From: Przewalskia tangutica
Taxonomy: Eukaryota > Streptophyta > Magnoliopsida > Solanales > Solanaceae
Assembly: GCA_029844215.1 (NCBI GenBank)
Contig: CM056731.1
Span: forward strand, 79,566,992 to 79,630,991
Reading direction: 5' to 3'
DNA: 64,000 nucleotides
Under the pieces are notes generated by a model. It was not told where the DNA came from. It was given only the letters and a program-made list of their open reading frames with translations, and ran no database searches. A program made the translations under genes and the position numbers. Positions 45,528-59,000 of the stretch are shown here, one piece after another (positions within the stretch are counted from its first letter, which is position 1; the number at the start of each line of letters is the position of its first letter).

Positions 45528-45863
45528 GATTTATACCTAGACTGCCGGCAGTGAGGAAGGAGTTCCACGGGCATGAGGGATGACTTGAGGGCGTGAGTCC
45601 CTGACTTGACATGACTGCTTTTATGTTGTGAACTGTAGTTTGGTTATCATACATGTCTCTTGCTTTATATAGACTATTATGATTTCATTTCTGATCTTTA
45701 CGATTTCACATACTTGGTACTGTTGTCTTGACCTCGCCCGAGCTGCGTTCATGCCGCAGTAGAGTACATCATTTGCCGATCCGCGTTTAGGATCACATTT
45801 GGTGTATTGGGAAGCTCTGTTCCTTGGAGGCTTATCTTTTGTATGTTACCACGAGTGCAGTAG

Positions 45864-48800
45864 TGTCACGACCGAACCGGGCGTGATCGTGCCTACCGGG
45901 CACCCTAGTGATACAACATCGAGAAAATCAGCGAAATAAAAACATGAACATGAATTAAGAGACAAGATAAATAAACAGCCAACCAAAGCGATTGCGCCAT
46001 CATATATACATAAATACGACAGTTATCCTTTTTACAAACCCCGCCCAGCGATTACATGCACTCTAAGATTTATACAACAACTATGACGGACAGGGCCCGC
46101 CATACCCCGAACGTTCAAGAACTTACGGACTCGGGTAACATACCAAAGATAAGCCTCGGCGAAGCGGGCTTCCCAAAATCTGAAATGAGATCCTAAACGC
46201 GGGGATCGGATTGATGTACTTACTGCGGCATGAACGCAGCCCCGAAAGGAGGTCGATGCAACGGTACCAAGTATGTGGCGTAAATATCGTAAATGAAATC
46301 ATGCTAGCCTATAAAAGCGAGAGCGGTATGATAACCAAACTACGATGACGCACACATATGATTATATCAATTGGTCTCACGCCACAACATCAATCCCGCG
46401 TGGAGTACCTTCCGCTCAGCGGCGATGCATGATATGATAACAACAAGACAGCAATCCAAATGGGAGCATACCTGCGCTACGCATCGTGTCGGTATGTCCA
46501 AGGAACAAATAAGACAACATTCCAAATGGAAGCATACGTGCGCTACGCGTCGTGTCGGTATGTCCAAGGAAACAATAAGACAAAGATTCCAAATGGAAGC
46601 ATACGTGCGCTACGCATCGTCGGTATGTCCAAAGGGAAACAATAAGACAACAAGCGGTAATCAAAGTGGAAGCATACCCGTGCGCCACGATCGTGTCGGT
46701 ATGTCCAAAGCGATTAACAAAAGTAACACTATCAGCGAGGCGTGCGTGGAATTTATTCAATCGCTGCGGTCACGTCCAAGTAAGTTCTCAACAAGTCAAC
46801 CGACCCTCCATCGAGAGACGCGGTAGTATAGAAACACAATTCTTGCACAACAAAGGCTATCACAACAAGAATAGGCAAGTTTATACACAACTCGAAGTAC
46901 TTTCATTTTATGCCCAAGTTCGGGTTTTACCCCTAAAGTACTACGTACGTTAAATTCCTTTTAAAGAGATTTATTCCTTTTATAAAAGTCACCCGATACC
47001 CGTAGTATAAAAATAGAGTGACTTATATCTATTAAGTAAACCAAAACAACTTCCATACTTTCTTTTTTTTTAAGTCAAGTTACCACATTAAAACCAATGA
47101 TAAAACCTTTCTTTTGTTTTCATAAGGTCGTTATAACCAACTTCCCAGCTGTTATAACACCTTATGCTTTAAACCATTTTAAGACAACACAATGCCTTTC
47201 TTTTCCCTAAAGTTCCAGTTTGCCTAATTTTAATTACGCAAGTCTCTTTTTTGAAAAGTTTCATAGTTCAATGTCTTAATCTATTTTAAAACAATTGAGT
47301 AACATATGCCATAGGCGAGTAGGTTATTCTTGTTCATAATCAATCTTATTAAGCAGCCATGATCTAGAAAATGTAATATCATTTTGTCTCATCTTAGCTT
47401 CTATGCAGATGGAGGTTTCTACTGATTTTACTAATACTTAATTATTCAATACATTTTCCTTAACGCTTATTGCGGTGGTTTGTCGATACGTTCCGATTTC
47501 AAATCAGTAAAACATTATTCCTTTAAAAAACCAGGTACTCATTACTCACGAATGAGGTTTCACACAAACATCCATATTAAGTCAGGTCTCTTATCTTTTA
47601 AGAATAAGTCTCTTAACTTCTAAACCATTAAACCATTCTTTTTATCTCTCTTAAGACGTTACACCTAACTTCTCATAAAGCTGGTATAACTCTTATGTTT
47701 TCAAACCAAGTATACACTTCTTTCAAAAAAGTTTCTTAATCTTTTAGAATACTTCAAGGTTCTTTATTATCACACATCAAGTTGGTTATAAGTCAAATCA
47801 GTTATCACAAAGCATTTCTCATTTACATAGAGCTGTTATAACACTTTATGTTTAAAAACAATCAAATACATTCAACACATGTACGTCTACCGTACTACAT
47901 AGTTATACACCTATCATGCTAGAACAGATAAGAAGAGGTTCACATACCTCGCGACGATTATCGACTAATAGCAAAACGCTCCAAGTACCTCAAACCGTCG
48001 GCTACACTCTCAGTCAAGCAGATCTCTCCACATGTAGTACTACAACCTATAGAGGCCACAAAGCGCCTATTAATATCTTTAGATCCCGACGTAGAATATT
48101 CTACAGAAAATTACGCACCTCCCCACATAGCGTAAATCTCCTCTATCGAGGCCGGCTACCAAGCCAACCAGGGGGGGGGGGTTAACACGTCTAAACGGCC
48201 GTGTACAATTATACTACGGTAATGCTACACAAGTCTCATGTCTGATACCCTATGTAATTCTGATTCGATTCTCTTCTTTAAATTCAGGCTTAAGTCGCAA
48301 GACATTGCCGTAAGTATTATTCAGGCTTAAGTCAAAAGACATTGCCGTAAGTATTATTCAGGCATAAGTCAAAAGACATTGCCGCACAACTATGTTCAGT
48401 TCTATATATAGTATACTTAACTATATACTCCTACAACATGTAATTTCCAATTACAACAGAAGGTTAGGAATGTTTACCTCGATAAGCCCAAAATTATCCG
48501 AGTTTATATGTCGATCCTGAGCAAGGTTTAGCTCCTACTCCGTGTGCTCCGACCCGCTCCAACCAACCCTTAGAAGTTCTAACCAACTTCTACTTATAAC
48601 TTCAACTACGGGTGAAGATTTTTCCAAAGGGTTTCGTTTAGTGGCTAAAGGAAAGTATACTAGTATTTATGGGCTTTTCGTATAGAGGTAACCTTGGGAA
48701 ATACTACAAGGTATTTAGGCCAAGGTATTTGGGCATTATAACAATACTAGGAGAGTATTTCTATACCACAACAAGGGGTATTATACGAAAACAACTAGGC

Positions 48801-49379
48801 TAGGGGGGGGGTAGGCTCTCGGCCACAAGGCCCAACAAAGGGGGAGGACTTGGCGAATGCTACACTAAGGGGAGGGATTTTTGAGACTTGGAGAATGATT
48901 TTTGGATGAAGAAGTTCATCAACTAAGGGGGGTATTTATAGGTCAAGCAATGGCCAACCAATGGCCAAGATGAAGACAAGTGTTAGGCAAGTGTAGGGCT
49001 AGGATTTGGACAAGTGTTTGTGGGCCCCACTTTCTCATCTACTACACAAAATATCTAGCCAAACATTGACCAAATGTTTAAGGCATTTTCCATGGCAAAA
49101 ACGTGCCAACAACTCCCTCCAAAACCGTCCACTTTGTGCCACCTAAGGGTGACACGTGTCGCCCTCCTATTGGTCCAAAATATTTTATCTCTCGGAAAAA
49201 TCCGCAAAAATTATAAATGACATAGCCGGAATTTTCCCTACGAAAGCTGTGGAAACGTTTCGTCGAAAAACGACTCTTTTTGGCACTTGTGTACAAATTT
49301 CGAAACTATGCTTACTTTAAGGCTCAAATTAATATACGTACGCCCTCACGTACATACTCAGGAAATACGGGGTATAACA
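45864..49379 (-). repeat. E10 3' LTR (3.5 kb)
   Basis: Minus strand, TGTTATACCCCG (49379 back) to GGTCGTGACA (45864). TATA box 48933-48940, inverted repeat with CACGTG at 49146-49166, three copies of the 37-bp unit at about 48285-48385, stem-loop block 47366-47459, array of about 67-bp units at 46450-46720. Confidence 0.93.
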
Positions 49380-50390
49380 TTCTCCCCTCCTTAGAAACAT
49401 TCGTCCCGAATGTTCCTTCTAAGCCTCAAAACAAACATACGCCAGTATAGTCTTCACTACTATACTTACGAGAACAATCCTGCCACACCTGGCCACAGAA
49501 ACACCCGCGCAAATACTTACATCCAAGTCCACGAGGAAACACCTCTAACATCACAAACTTTTGTCACTTTGCCGCGAGGTTCTAGTGTCACTCCGGCGAC
49601 CCAACAAATGGTACCGGACTGCATGCGATCCCTGAGGTCTAAAATATACATCCTTGCACCTTCTCCCTTCACAAGAAATGATCATATCTATGCTCGCAAT
49701 ACATGCTCGCCTCTACCCTTACTCGTCGTACTCTTCTCGAACACTTGAACTCTTCTAGAATACGTACCACACTTCAGTCCTCGCTTCAGTTCTCCAAACC
49801 TTGGAGTCACCACCTCCAACTTGGTTATCTTACTAGCCTCAATCTTCCTTAAGGCCATTCCCGGCCTTCACGATCCGCTTATGGTCGAACATATCCACAA
49901 ACTCATACGATGGTCATCTAAACCTGGGCCTAACACCCTCGTGACCCTACCACCTGGCGGGACCACCCAGAGCTGACCCTACCGAACAGCCGCGGGTTGG
50001 CCCTCATCATGGCCCCAACCCGACCCACTTAATGCATCACGCTCTTGTTCCCCGATCCGGAACAATCTTACCTCTACAGGTCATGAAAGCTACCACTTCT
50101 ATTGCACACTACCCAGGGACTTTATCACACGAAATGTTCTAGGCATAAAATGCGCTCCGACAAGGATCACTTGCAAAATCTGGTACTCAAGACGGCCTTA
50201 CATCTAAGGTCTCATTGTAATATTCTAAGGTTCATCATTTTCTCACCCCAAGCTTACCCTTCTCACTAACCAAAGTTCTACATCACGTTTTAGCACAAAG
50301 CTATCCGAACATAACACTTAACACATTATCATAACATCAATACATACAAGTCTCAGAGGGTTAAGGATATACGAAAATAGGCGGTTCAAA
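49380..50390 (-). other. E10 polypurine tract and post-gag block
   Basis: Minus strand: purine tract and AACATTCG/CGAATGTT hairpin next to the LTR (49380-49420), then the block shared with E6. The plus strand at about 49818-49972 keeps the reading frame of the E6 antisense ORF for about 50 codons, then a stop. Confidence 0.75.
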
Positions 50391-51433
50391 GGACCGCTAA
50401 AGCTGGAACTTCCACCGCGACCTCTCACAGGGGCTGCAGGTGTATGAACATCTGCCCTAGGCGTAGAAGGTGAAGAACCCAATGGCGATCTCGTAGTGCG
50501 TGCTATCCTACCAGTGCTACCCACGGTGGACAGTTTCTCCCAAAATGGCCTCGCTGGCATGTAAAACAAACTCTGGACTAGCACGACACTCCCACTGTGG
50601 AGTCTACCACGGCAGTCCTGAGTAGGGGTGGCTTGGTGGTTAACACCACGCTCTCGCGAAAATCTGAACCCTTGGAGCCACGACCGCTCTCGAAAACTCG
50701 ACGCTCAAGATTGTAGAGGACCACTCAGATGGCGGAGGCGCATAACTAGTCTGCTGGCGAGGCGGTGCCTCGAAAATCACCAAAGGACCTGCGGTTCTGG
50801 CCTCTTCTCACGACTTTGGTCATTAGTCGATTTCTCGCTCCGCCTCAGTGCATAAGCTGCGTGCGGGCAATGTCCATGCCGGTGAAGAGCTACACGAACA
50901 ACTCTGCGCTAGGTAATCATCGAGCCGCCGCATATCGGTGGACTCGATCCTCCATACTAGCTACTAATGCGGGGGCGTCGCGGGCGATGAGTCGAACTCC
51001 ACATTGTACTCCCGCCGTGCGCGGATTACGCGCAACACCAAAAATCATCGGCCCGAGCCCTCCTCATACGTGGCGGCAAGAAGTGTGCAAGAAATGCCTT
51101 TGAGAACTCGTCCCATGGCCGGAAGTGCATTCTCTCCGGGACAGCTCGCGAATCAAACGATCATGCGGTATCACGCGGCCGTCTGAACCTAGGACCACCG
51201 ACTCGGTCTCCGATGCCTTGATCACTCTCATGATCCGTCAGAATCGCCGGATGAACTCCTGCGGATCATCCTCGTGCCTCGACCCATAAAACTCGCGGTT
51301 ACACTCGGAAAATCCGTAGTCTCAAACTGCGCTCGGGGTTGAATTACGGGTGCTCGGGATCGAACTGCTGCGTCGGCTTTATCCTCAAGTCCGCCTGACC
51401 ACGGCCATCGCGGGACATCTCCTTGTAACCCAT
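50391..51433 (-). pseudogene. E10 gag, C-terminal part
   Basis: Minus strand. Zinc knuckle near 50530-50575 reads CFTCQRGHFGRNC, one residue short between the second Cys and the His, so CX2CX4HX4C is damaged. Arg/Gly-rich tail near 50400-50440. Upstream parts match E6 gag in broken frames. Interrupted at 51433 by solo LTR E11. Confidence 0.85.
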
Positions 51434-54400
51434 TGTTATACCGTATTTGCAGTATATGCGTGAGGACGTGCGACAAAAGTTTAAGCCCTAAGTAGGCAAG
51501 GCGAAATTTGTGCACAACCACGAAAAGAATTGTTTCAGCGAAAAGTTTTCGAACCTTGCGAAGGAAAATTACGGTTGCGACATTTATAATTTTTGCGGAT
51601 TTTTCCGAGAGATGAAATAATTTTGGACACAAGTGTGACGACGAGGATCGAGAATAAATTTGGAATATGCATAAAAAAGTTATAGATTAATGGCATATTA
51701 CAATAATTATGACATTGAGTGTACGAAGTCCTTATGAGTTATTGAGATTTAAATGAAGTGGGATCTATAATTAATTGTAGGGCAATTGATTAATTGCGTG
51801 GAGGGGGACAAAATATATTACGTGTAACCTTGTAAATAACAACCTAATGACTAAGGTTAAAGAATTGAATAAGGCGGCATCTACTTTATCTAGGTGTCAT
51901 GTGTGTGTTAGCTATAATGATCCTATTTTAGCTACACGTATTTCGACACAATACATAGCTTTTTCATTTTACTCAATTTTGAATTGAACTGAAGAAATGT
52001 TCAAGAGCAAGTCATTGTAAACATCATTTCCTCAACTATAGACACATACTTCTCCTTTTAAGTTTCCCTCTCATTCACTGCAATAAATCCATGAAATATC
52101 AATGATTCCTCATATTTCCCATTTCGCTTTGTATAACTTTGAGAAGAATAGTTATTTCTGTTAGGACATCATCGTGACATTCACAAATATTAAGTATTTC
52201 CTCTAGTCATATCAAAGAAAATTGCTTATTAGAATCAAAGAGAATAGTTAGCGGTGAAAGAGTTAGCAAACAATTCTTTGCAAGCAATTAAGAGTTCATT
52301 CTTTGTCCTTCTTTTAAGAAACATTTGCTAAATCTTTATTTGAAGATTTCATGTTCACGAAAATTTCTTCAAAATTTGGCAAAGCAAGCTAAAGGTCTTC
52401 TTCCATACCAAGTGAGGATCGGGAACTTTTGGTGAAAGGGCCTAGTTAGTTATTATCGAGGTTGAAGTACTACGAGTAGCGTATTCTACTTGAAGAGTGG
52501 AAAAGGCTAGCGGGGTTGCGATGCCGGGCGTTTGCTAATTGTCGATAAGCGTCGCGAGGTATGTGAACCTCTTCCTATCCTTTCTAGCATGATGTTTTGT
52601 AAACTATGTAGTACGGTAGACGTCACGTGTTCTAAATGAATGGTTTATTGATTTTAGAAGTTAAGAGACTTGACTTAATTGACTTGATATGAATTTGGTT
52701 AAAAGAGTTGTAAAACCTCATTCGTGAGTAATGAGTACTTGGTTTTAATGAATAATGTTTTACTGATTTCGAAAATGAGAATAAGGGTCGAACGAACCAC
52801 TGCAGCGTTAATAAAGGGAAATGTATTGACTAATTAAGTATTATTAAAATCAGTAGAAACCTCCATCTGCATAGAAGCTAAGATGAGACAAAATGATATT
52901 ACATTTCCTAGATCATGGCTGCTTTAATAAAGATGTTTTATGAACAAGAATAACCTACTCACACATAAGGCATATGTTTCTCGAATTATTTTAAAAGAGA
53001 ATTATACAATTAAGTGAATAAGACTATGAACTACGAAACCTTTCGAAAATGAGAAACTTGAGCATTTGAAATTAGGCAAACTTGAACGTTTGGAAAATAA
53101 TGTTGATTACTTGATTTTACAAAGGGAAGTGTTTTGGTTTACTTAAAAAGATAGTCACTCTATTTTTATACTACGGGTATTGTGTGACTTTTGTGAAAGA
53201 AACGGATCTTTTAAAGAGTTAATGTATGAAGTACTTTGGGGATAAAAACCCGAACTTGTTAACATAAAGTAGAAAGTACCTTGTGTGATTAACTTGACTA
53301 TGTTGGTTTGTGATAATCTTGTAATACTTTCTTGTTGATTTGATAAGTAAACATGTTAGGATGCTACGTGTGTTAGTGTCTTGTGATGGTTGTGTAAAGG
53401 GGTTTCCCTTGTTGTGCTTATGTTGTTTAACAGTGGCGTTATGTTAGTATTACATCACTCACCTCTTGACATGATCCGGGGGTTGTCGCCTCCGATGCGG
53501 GTAATACTCGAGCGATGCGTGTGACTATGATTCGAGGATACCTCATGCGGGTCCAGGGGACCTATGCGGAGCTACGAGAGTTCCAGGTTAGTGTGCGGCC
53601 TTTGTGGTCATGCGGTCTATGTGGCCATGCGGACTGCGAGTCCAGGACGATGCCGGGGAGTAGCTACCCTCGATGCGGGGAACACCTCATGCGGGCCTAT
53701 GTGAGTGGCCTATGCGGAGCTGCGGGAAGTTCCAGGATTAGACGCGCACATTTGATACTGCGGGCGAGTGGCCAGCTTCGATCATGTGGCGGTCTAGACA
53801 GATCTCGTGATACAGTTTATGACCCTGTTGGTACCGTGGGTTTTAGTAGTCGGCTATGCCTTCGTACTTACCCCGTACGGTTTTATTATGACACAGGTGG
53901 GACCTGGTGTTCATGTGTATTCCTTGGTGCTTTTATATCATAGACTGCCGACAGTGAGGAAGGTATTCCACGGGCATGAGTGATGTTGTGGGCGTGAGAC
54001 CCATAGTTATATTTGAGTGATGACTTTGAGGGCGTGAGTCCCTGACTTGACATGACTGCTCTTATTATGGTGAACTGTAGTTTGGTTATCATACATGTCT
54101 CCTGCTTTATATAGACTACTATGATTTCATTTATAGTATTTTCAGTTTCACATACTTGGTACCTGTTGTACTGACCTCCTTGGTGCGTTCATGCCGCAGT
54201 AGAGTACACGATTGTTGATCCTCGCTCATAGTCACGATTCGGCGTTTGGGAAGCTCCGTTTCTCGGAGGCTTATCGGTGGTATAGTCCCTGTCGTTGTAG
54301 GTACTTACATTCGAGGTATGGCGAAGCCATCCCGCCATTGTTGTCATATCATTCTTAGAGGTCTGTAGTACTGTTGTGGGCAGAGTTTGTAAAAGGGATG

Positions 54401-54575
54401 TAACTGTTCGGATTCAAGTTTTATATATATATGCCGAAAGGCAACTTCTCTCAGATAAACTGTTTTTCACTTCATATTATTTCATGTCTTGTTTTATGTT
54501 CCGCTGATTACTCTGATGTATGTCTACTTGGGTGCCCGGGGTAAGGCACGATCCACGGGCAGGTTGGTCGTGACA
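51434..54575 (+). mobile_element. E11: forward solo LTR in E10 gag, with foreign middle segment
   Basis: Starts TGTTATACCGTATTTGCAG and ends TTGGTCGTGACA. Left flank CCCAT (51429-51433); right flank CCAT (54576-54579), a 5-bp duplication with one C lost. No internal region accompanies it. From about 51630 to 52450 the normal LTR sequence, including the promoter, is replaced by unrelated AT-rich DNA. Stem-loop block at 52817-52908; array of GATGCGGG-type units at about 53490-53735. Confidence 0.88.
51630..52450. other. AT-rich segment of unknown origin inside E11
   Basis: About 820 bp unlike any other LTR here. It begins near ACAAGTGTGACGACGAGG and ends near GTTAGTTATTATCGAG, where the LTR resumes with GTTGAAGTACTACGAG. 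No long open frame. The TGTGACGAC start could be the end of another LTR family, but I find no matching terminus or duplication. Confidence 0.5.
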
Positions 54576-54579
54576 CCAT

Positions 54580-54699
54580 CTCTCTGCCCCACTGTAGGTG
54601 AGGCTCAATCTTGTGGTCTCTGTAGAGACTGCCGATGCTCTACTCGTATCTCCTCTGCGCCTTGCCGCCTTACGGGCGGGTTGCCTTGCGCGGAGGCAT
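54580..54699 (-). pseudogene. E10 gag, N-terminal part
   Basis: Minus strand. The start codon is at 54699 (complement of CAT at 54697-54699), followed by Pro-Pro-Arg-Lys-Ala-Thr as in E6. The frame is soon lost through small deletions. The rest of gag continues on the far side of E11. Confidence 0.85.
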
Positions 54700-54896
54700 A
54701 GCGGTAAGCGAGATACGTCGAGAGGGTTCAACTTACAACACGGCTCTAAGGCACGATCTCGAATGAGAAGAATGAAACCAATCCTAAATGTCCTATAGCC
54801 TCACGATTATAGATGTGGTGCACAAACACCGATAATCAAGACTACTAGACACGGTGCGTAGACACTTTCCGAGGATTAATCGCTCGATACCACTTT
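54700..54896 (-). other. E10 leader and primer-binding site
   Basis: Minus strand: the PBS reads TGGTATCGAGCG from about 54892 downward, a version of the initiator tRNA-Met site with the CAG changed to CG. The spacer AAAG and the end of the 5' LTR (TGACA, 54897) adjoin. The leader matches E6. Confidence 0.8.
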
Positions 54897-56000
54897 TGTC
54901 ACGACCGAACCGGGCGTGGTCGTGCCTACCGGGCACCCTGGTGATACAACATCGAGAGAAAATCAGCGGAAATAAAAACATGAACATGAATTAAGAGACA
55001 AGATAAATAAACAGGCCAACAAGCGATTGCTTTCATCATATATACATAAATACCGAACAATTATCCTTTTACAAACCCCGCCACAATTACTCTGCACCTC
55101 TAAGATTTATATAACTATGACGGACGGGGCCCGCCATACCCCGAGCGTTCAAGAACTTACGGACTCGTGGGTAACATACCAAAGATAAGCCTCCGACGAA
55201 ACGGAGCTTCCCAAAATCTTTGAAATGAGATCCTAAACGCGGATCGGCGGCCCGTATCTTACACTGCGGCATGAACGGCCCGAAGGAGGTCAAGACAACG
55301 GTACTAAGTATGTGGCGTAAAAATCAGTAAATGAAATCATGCTAGCCTATAAAAGAAGGAGACATGTATGATAACCAAACTACGATCTGCGCATATGATT
55401 ATATCAATTCGTGGTCTCACGCCACAACATCAATCTGCGTGGAGTACCTTCGCCGCTGGCGGTCTATGATATGATAACAACAAGACAGCAATCCAAATGG
55501 GAGCATACACGTGCGCTACGCATCGTGTCAGTATGTCCAATCGGAACAAATAAGAAAACAATCCAAATGGAAGCATACGCGCGCTACGCATCGTGTCGGT
55601 ATGTCCAAGGAAACAATAAGACAAAGATTCCAAATGGAAGCATACGTGCGCTACGCATCGTGTCGGTATGTCCAGGAAACAATAAGACAACAAGGCGGTA
55701 ATCAAAGTGGAAGCATACTGCGCCACGCATCGTGTCGATATGTCCAAAGCGATTAACAAAAGTAACACTATCAGCGAGGCGTGCGTGGAATTTATCCGTC
55801 ACCGCGGCCACGCCCAAATAAGTTCTCAACAAGTCAACCGACCCTCCATCGAGAGACGCGGTAGTATAGAAACACAATTCTTGCACAACAAAGGCTATCA
55901 CAACAAGCATAGGCAAGTTTATACACAACTCGAAGTACTTTCATTTTATGCCCAAGTTCGGGTTTTACCCCTAAAGTACTATGTACGTTAAATTCCTTTT
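54897..56000 (-). repeat. E10 5' LTR, part before E12
   Basis: Minus strand, starts TGTCACGACCGAACCGGGC like the 3' LTR at 45864, with an array of about 67-bp units at 55491-55745. It breaks at AAATTCCTTTT, where the 3' LTR continues with AAAGAGATTTATTCC (about 46960-46980), so E12 is inserted there. The remainder should follow E12 outside the window. Confidence 0.9.
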
Positions 56001-59000
56001 TGTCACGACCAGCTGGGCGTGTCGTGCCTACCGGGCACCCTAGTGACACAACATCAGTAATCAGTGGAACATAAAACAACAACATGAGATAACGAAATAT
56101 AAAACAATAATCTGGAAAACTTGCCTTTCGGCATATATATAACCATCAACTCTTTTACAAATGAACAGCTTAATCCTTTTACCAACTCGCCCAAAAGCGA
56201 TTACTGAGACCTCTAAGAATGATCGACCACAATGGCGGGACGGGGCCCGCCAAACCCCGAATGTAAACACTTACTACGACGGATTATACCACCGATAAGC
56301 CTCGGAGAAGCGGAGCTTCCCAAACGCTCGTGACCACGAGCTAGGATCAACGGCGATGTACCTCAACTGCGGCATGAACGCGGCCGAAGGAGGTCAGTGC
56401 AAAAATTTAGTATGTGAAACTAAAAATAAATCGTAAATGAAATCATAGTAGTCTATACAAAGCAGAGACATGTATGATAACCAACTACTGATTCACCATA
56501 AATAGCGATCGTGTCAAGTCGTGGACTCACACCCTCAAGTCATCACTCAATTTAACAATGGGTCTCACGCCCCCCACATCAATCGTGCGTGGAATACCTT
56601 CCGCTGCCGGCGATTTATGATATACAAGCACCAAGGAATACATATGAACACCGGTCCCACTGTGTCCTAATAAAATGCGAGGGTAAATGCGAAGGCATAG
56701 CCGACTACTAACACCACGCAGTACAACAAGGGCATAAAGCGTATCATAAGATCTGTCTAGGCGTCACATGATCAAAGGCGGCCACTTGCCCGCGTATCTA
56801 ATGCGCGTCTAGTCCCGAACTTCCCGACTCCGCATAGGCCAATCTCATCGGCGCGTGAGGTATTCCCGCATCGAGGTAGCTACTCCCGGCGTCGCCCCGG
56901 ACTTTCGAGTCGCATGGCCACAAGGACGCGTGCCCATAAAGGACGACACTAACACGGAACTCGTAGCTCGCGATAGGCCCCAGGACCGCATGAGGTATTC
57001 TCGAATCATGGTCCTGCATCGCTGAGTCTACCCGCGTCGGAGGGCAATTTAACCCGGAATCATCTCGAGATGAATGCCACAATACTATCATAACGTGATA
57101 GTTAATAAGCACAATCAAGGAAACCCTTACACAAACATCACAAGATACTAACACACGTAGCATCCTAACACGTTTACTTATCAAAGCAACAAGAAAGTAT
57201 TACAAGGCTATCACAAACCAATACAATCAAGTTATTCACACAGTACTTTCTACTAACAAGTTCGGTTATCTATCCCCAAAGTACTTCACACATTAAAATC
57301 TTAAAAAGATCTGTTTCTTTCACATAAGTCACACAATACGTAGTATAAAATAGAGTGGTATCCTTTTAAGAAAACCAAAACTCTTACCTTTGTAAAATCA
57401 AGTAACAACATTATTTTCCAAACGTCCAAGTTTGCCTAATTTCAAATGTTCACGTTTCTTATTTTAGAAAGGTTTAAGTAGTTCATAGTCTTATTCATTT
57501 AAGAATATAATTCTCTTTTAAATAACTGAGAAACATAAGCCTTATATGTGAGTAGGATATTCTTGTTTATAACAATCTTATTACATGACCATGATCAGGA
57601 AATATCATTTTGTCTCATCTTAGCTTCTATGCGGATGGAAGTTTCTCTGGTTTTAATAATACTTAATTATTCAAAACATTTCCTTTTAATTAACTGCGGT
57701 GGTTTGTCGATACACATTCGATTTCGAAATCAAGAAAGCATTCTTAAGCCGTTATACCTAACTTCCCATAAAGCTAGTATAACTCTTAAGTTTTCAAACA
57801 CCAAGTATTACTTCTCCTTTCAAAATGATTCAAAAATCTTTTGAAATACTTCAAGTTCTTTCTTATCATATAACAAGCGATTATAGTTCAAATCGATTAC
57901 CTTTTAAAAACCACATGTATTTTCTTACTAACATAAAGTCATTATAACCAACTTCCCATAAAGCCGTTATAACACTTTATGTTTTAAACCACTCAAACAC
58001 ATTTAGCACGTATGCGTCTACCGTACTACATAGTTCACACATATCATGCTAGAAGAGATAGGAAGAGGTTCACATACCTCGCGACGAGTATCGACTCAGC
58101 AAAACGCTCAAGTACTTCCAAACGTCGGCTACCCCAAGCCACGTAGATCGCGCCACACGTAGTACATCAACCTATAAGGCCACGCGCTTATTAACATTTA
58201 GATCTCATCGTAGAACATTCTACGAAAATTCGGCACCTCCCCGCGGCGTAAACCTCTCTCTATCGGTGGCTACAAGCCAACCAGGGGGTTATACATCTAA
58301 CCCTAACGGTACAATTCTACTCCACGGTACTACTACACAAGTCTCGTGTCTGGTCTATGTAATTCTGATTCGATTCTTCGAGCTTAAGTCGAGGACATTG
58401 CCACAAGCTATGTTGATTATATATATATATAGTATACTTTAACTATATATTCCTACAACATGTAATATCCAATTACAAAGGGGACAAGATAGTTACCTCG
58501 ATAAGCCCATAATTATCCGAGTTTAATGTCGATCCTTAGCAAAGTTTTAGCTCGACTCAGGCGCTCCAACCCGCTTCTAAACCACCCTTAGAAGTTCTAA
58601 CCAACTTCTACACAATACTCCAACTGACTATGGAGATTTTCCTAGGGTTTCGGTTTTGTAGTGTGGGAAGTATAATAGTATTTTAGGCTTTTGTATAAGT
58701 GTAACCTTGGGAATACTACAAGGTATTTGGGCCAGGTATTTGGACATTAAAACAATACTAGGAGAGTATTTCTATACCACAAAGGGTATTATACGAAAAC
58801 AACCTAGGCAGTGGGTACCCACTGCTAGCAACTCTAGGAGGGGCACTACTCTCGGCTAGCACCCCAGAGGGGTGCTCTCGCCACAAGGGAGGCCTTGGCG
58901 AACTCAACCTGAGGAGGGAGAGGATTTTACACTTAGAAACATTTAGGAATGGATGAAGAATTCATCAAAGGGAGAGGGTATTTATAGCACAAGCCAAGGC

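Larger units (their letters stand above)
42933..45863 (+). repeat. E9: forward LTR, 3' end cut by E10
   Basis: Starts TGTTATATCCCGTATTTTCAG and is broken at 45863 (GAGTGCAGTAG) by E10. TATA box 43340-43347, stem-loop block 44671-44763, a local tandem duplication around 44169-44345, 48-bp array at 45240-45527. It could be a solo LTR or one end of an element continuing beyond the window. Confidence 0.86.
45864..56000 (-). mobile_element. E10: reverse gag-only LTR element, split by E11 and E12
   Basis: Minus-strand element: 3' LTR 45864-49379, internal region 49380-51433 and 54580-54896, 5' LTR from 54897, broken at 56000 by E12. The internal region is about 2.37 kb once E11 is removed and holds only gag and the shared non-coding block. 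It interrupts E9. Left flank AGTAG (45859-45863); the right flank is outside the window. Same plan as E6. Confidence 0.92.

Noticed and set aside
45234..45554. 106-codon open frame with 16-residue repeats (DYSPSPTRWAGTRIPS type)
   Set aside because: It is the 48-bp LTR tandem array read in frame; 48 is divisible by three, so open frames appear on both strands. No start context, signal or homolog supports a gene.
51630..52450. Possible host gene fragment
   Set aside because: No long open frame, splice pattern or protein motif; AT-rich non-coding character, so kept only as an unknown segment.
57548..57844. 98-codon open frame in the E12 3' LTR
   Set aside because: It overlaps the conserved stem-loop block and adjoining LTR sequence; the other LTR at 63409-63705 does not keep the frame.
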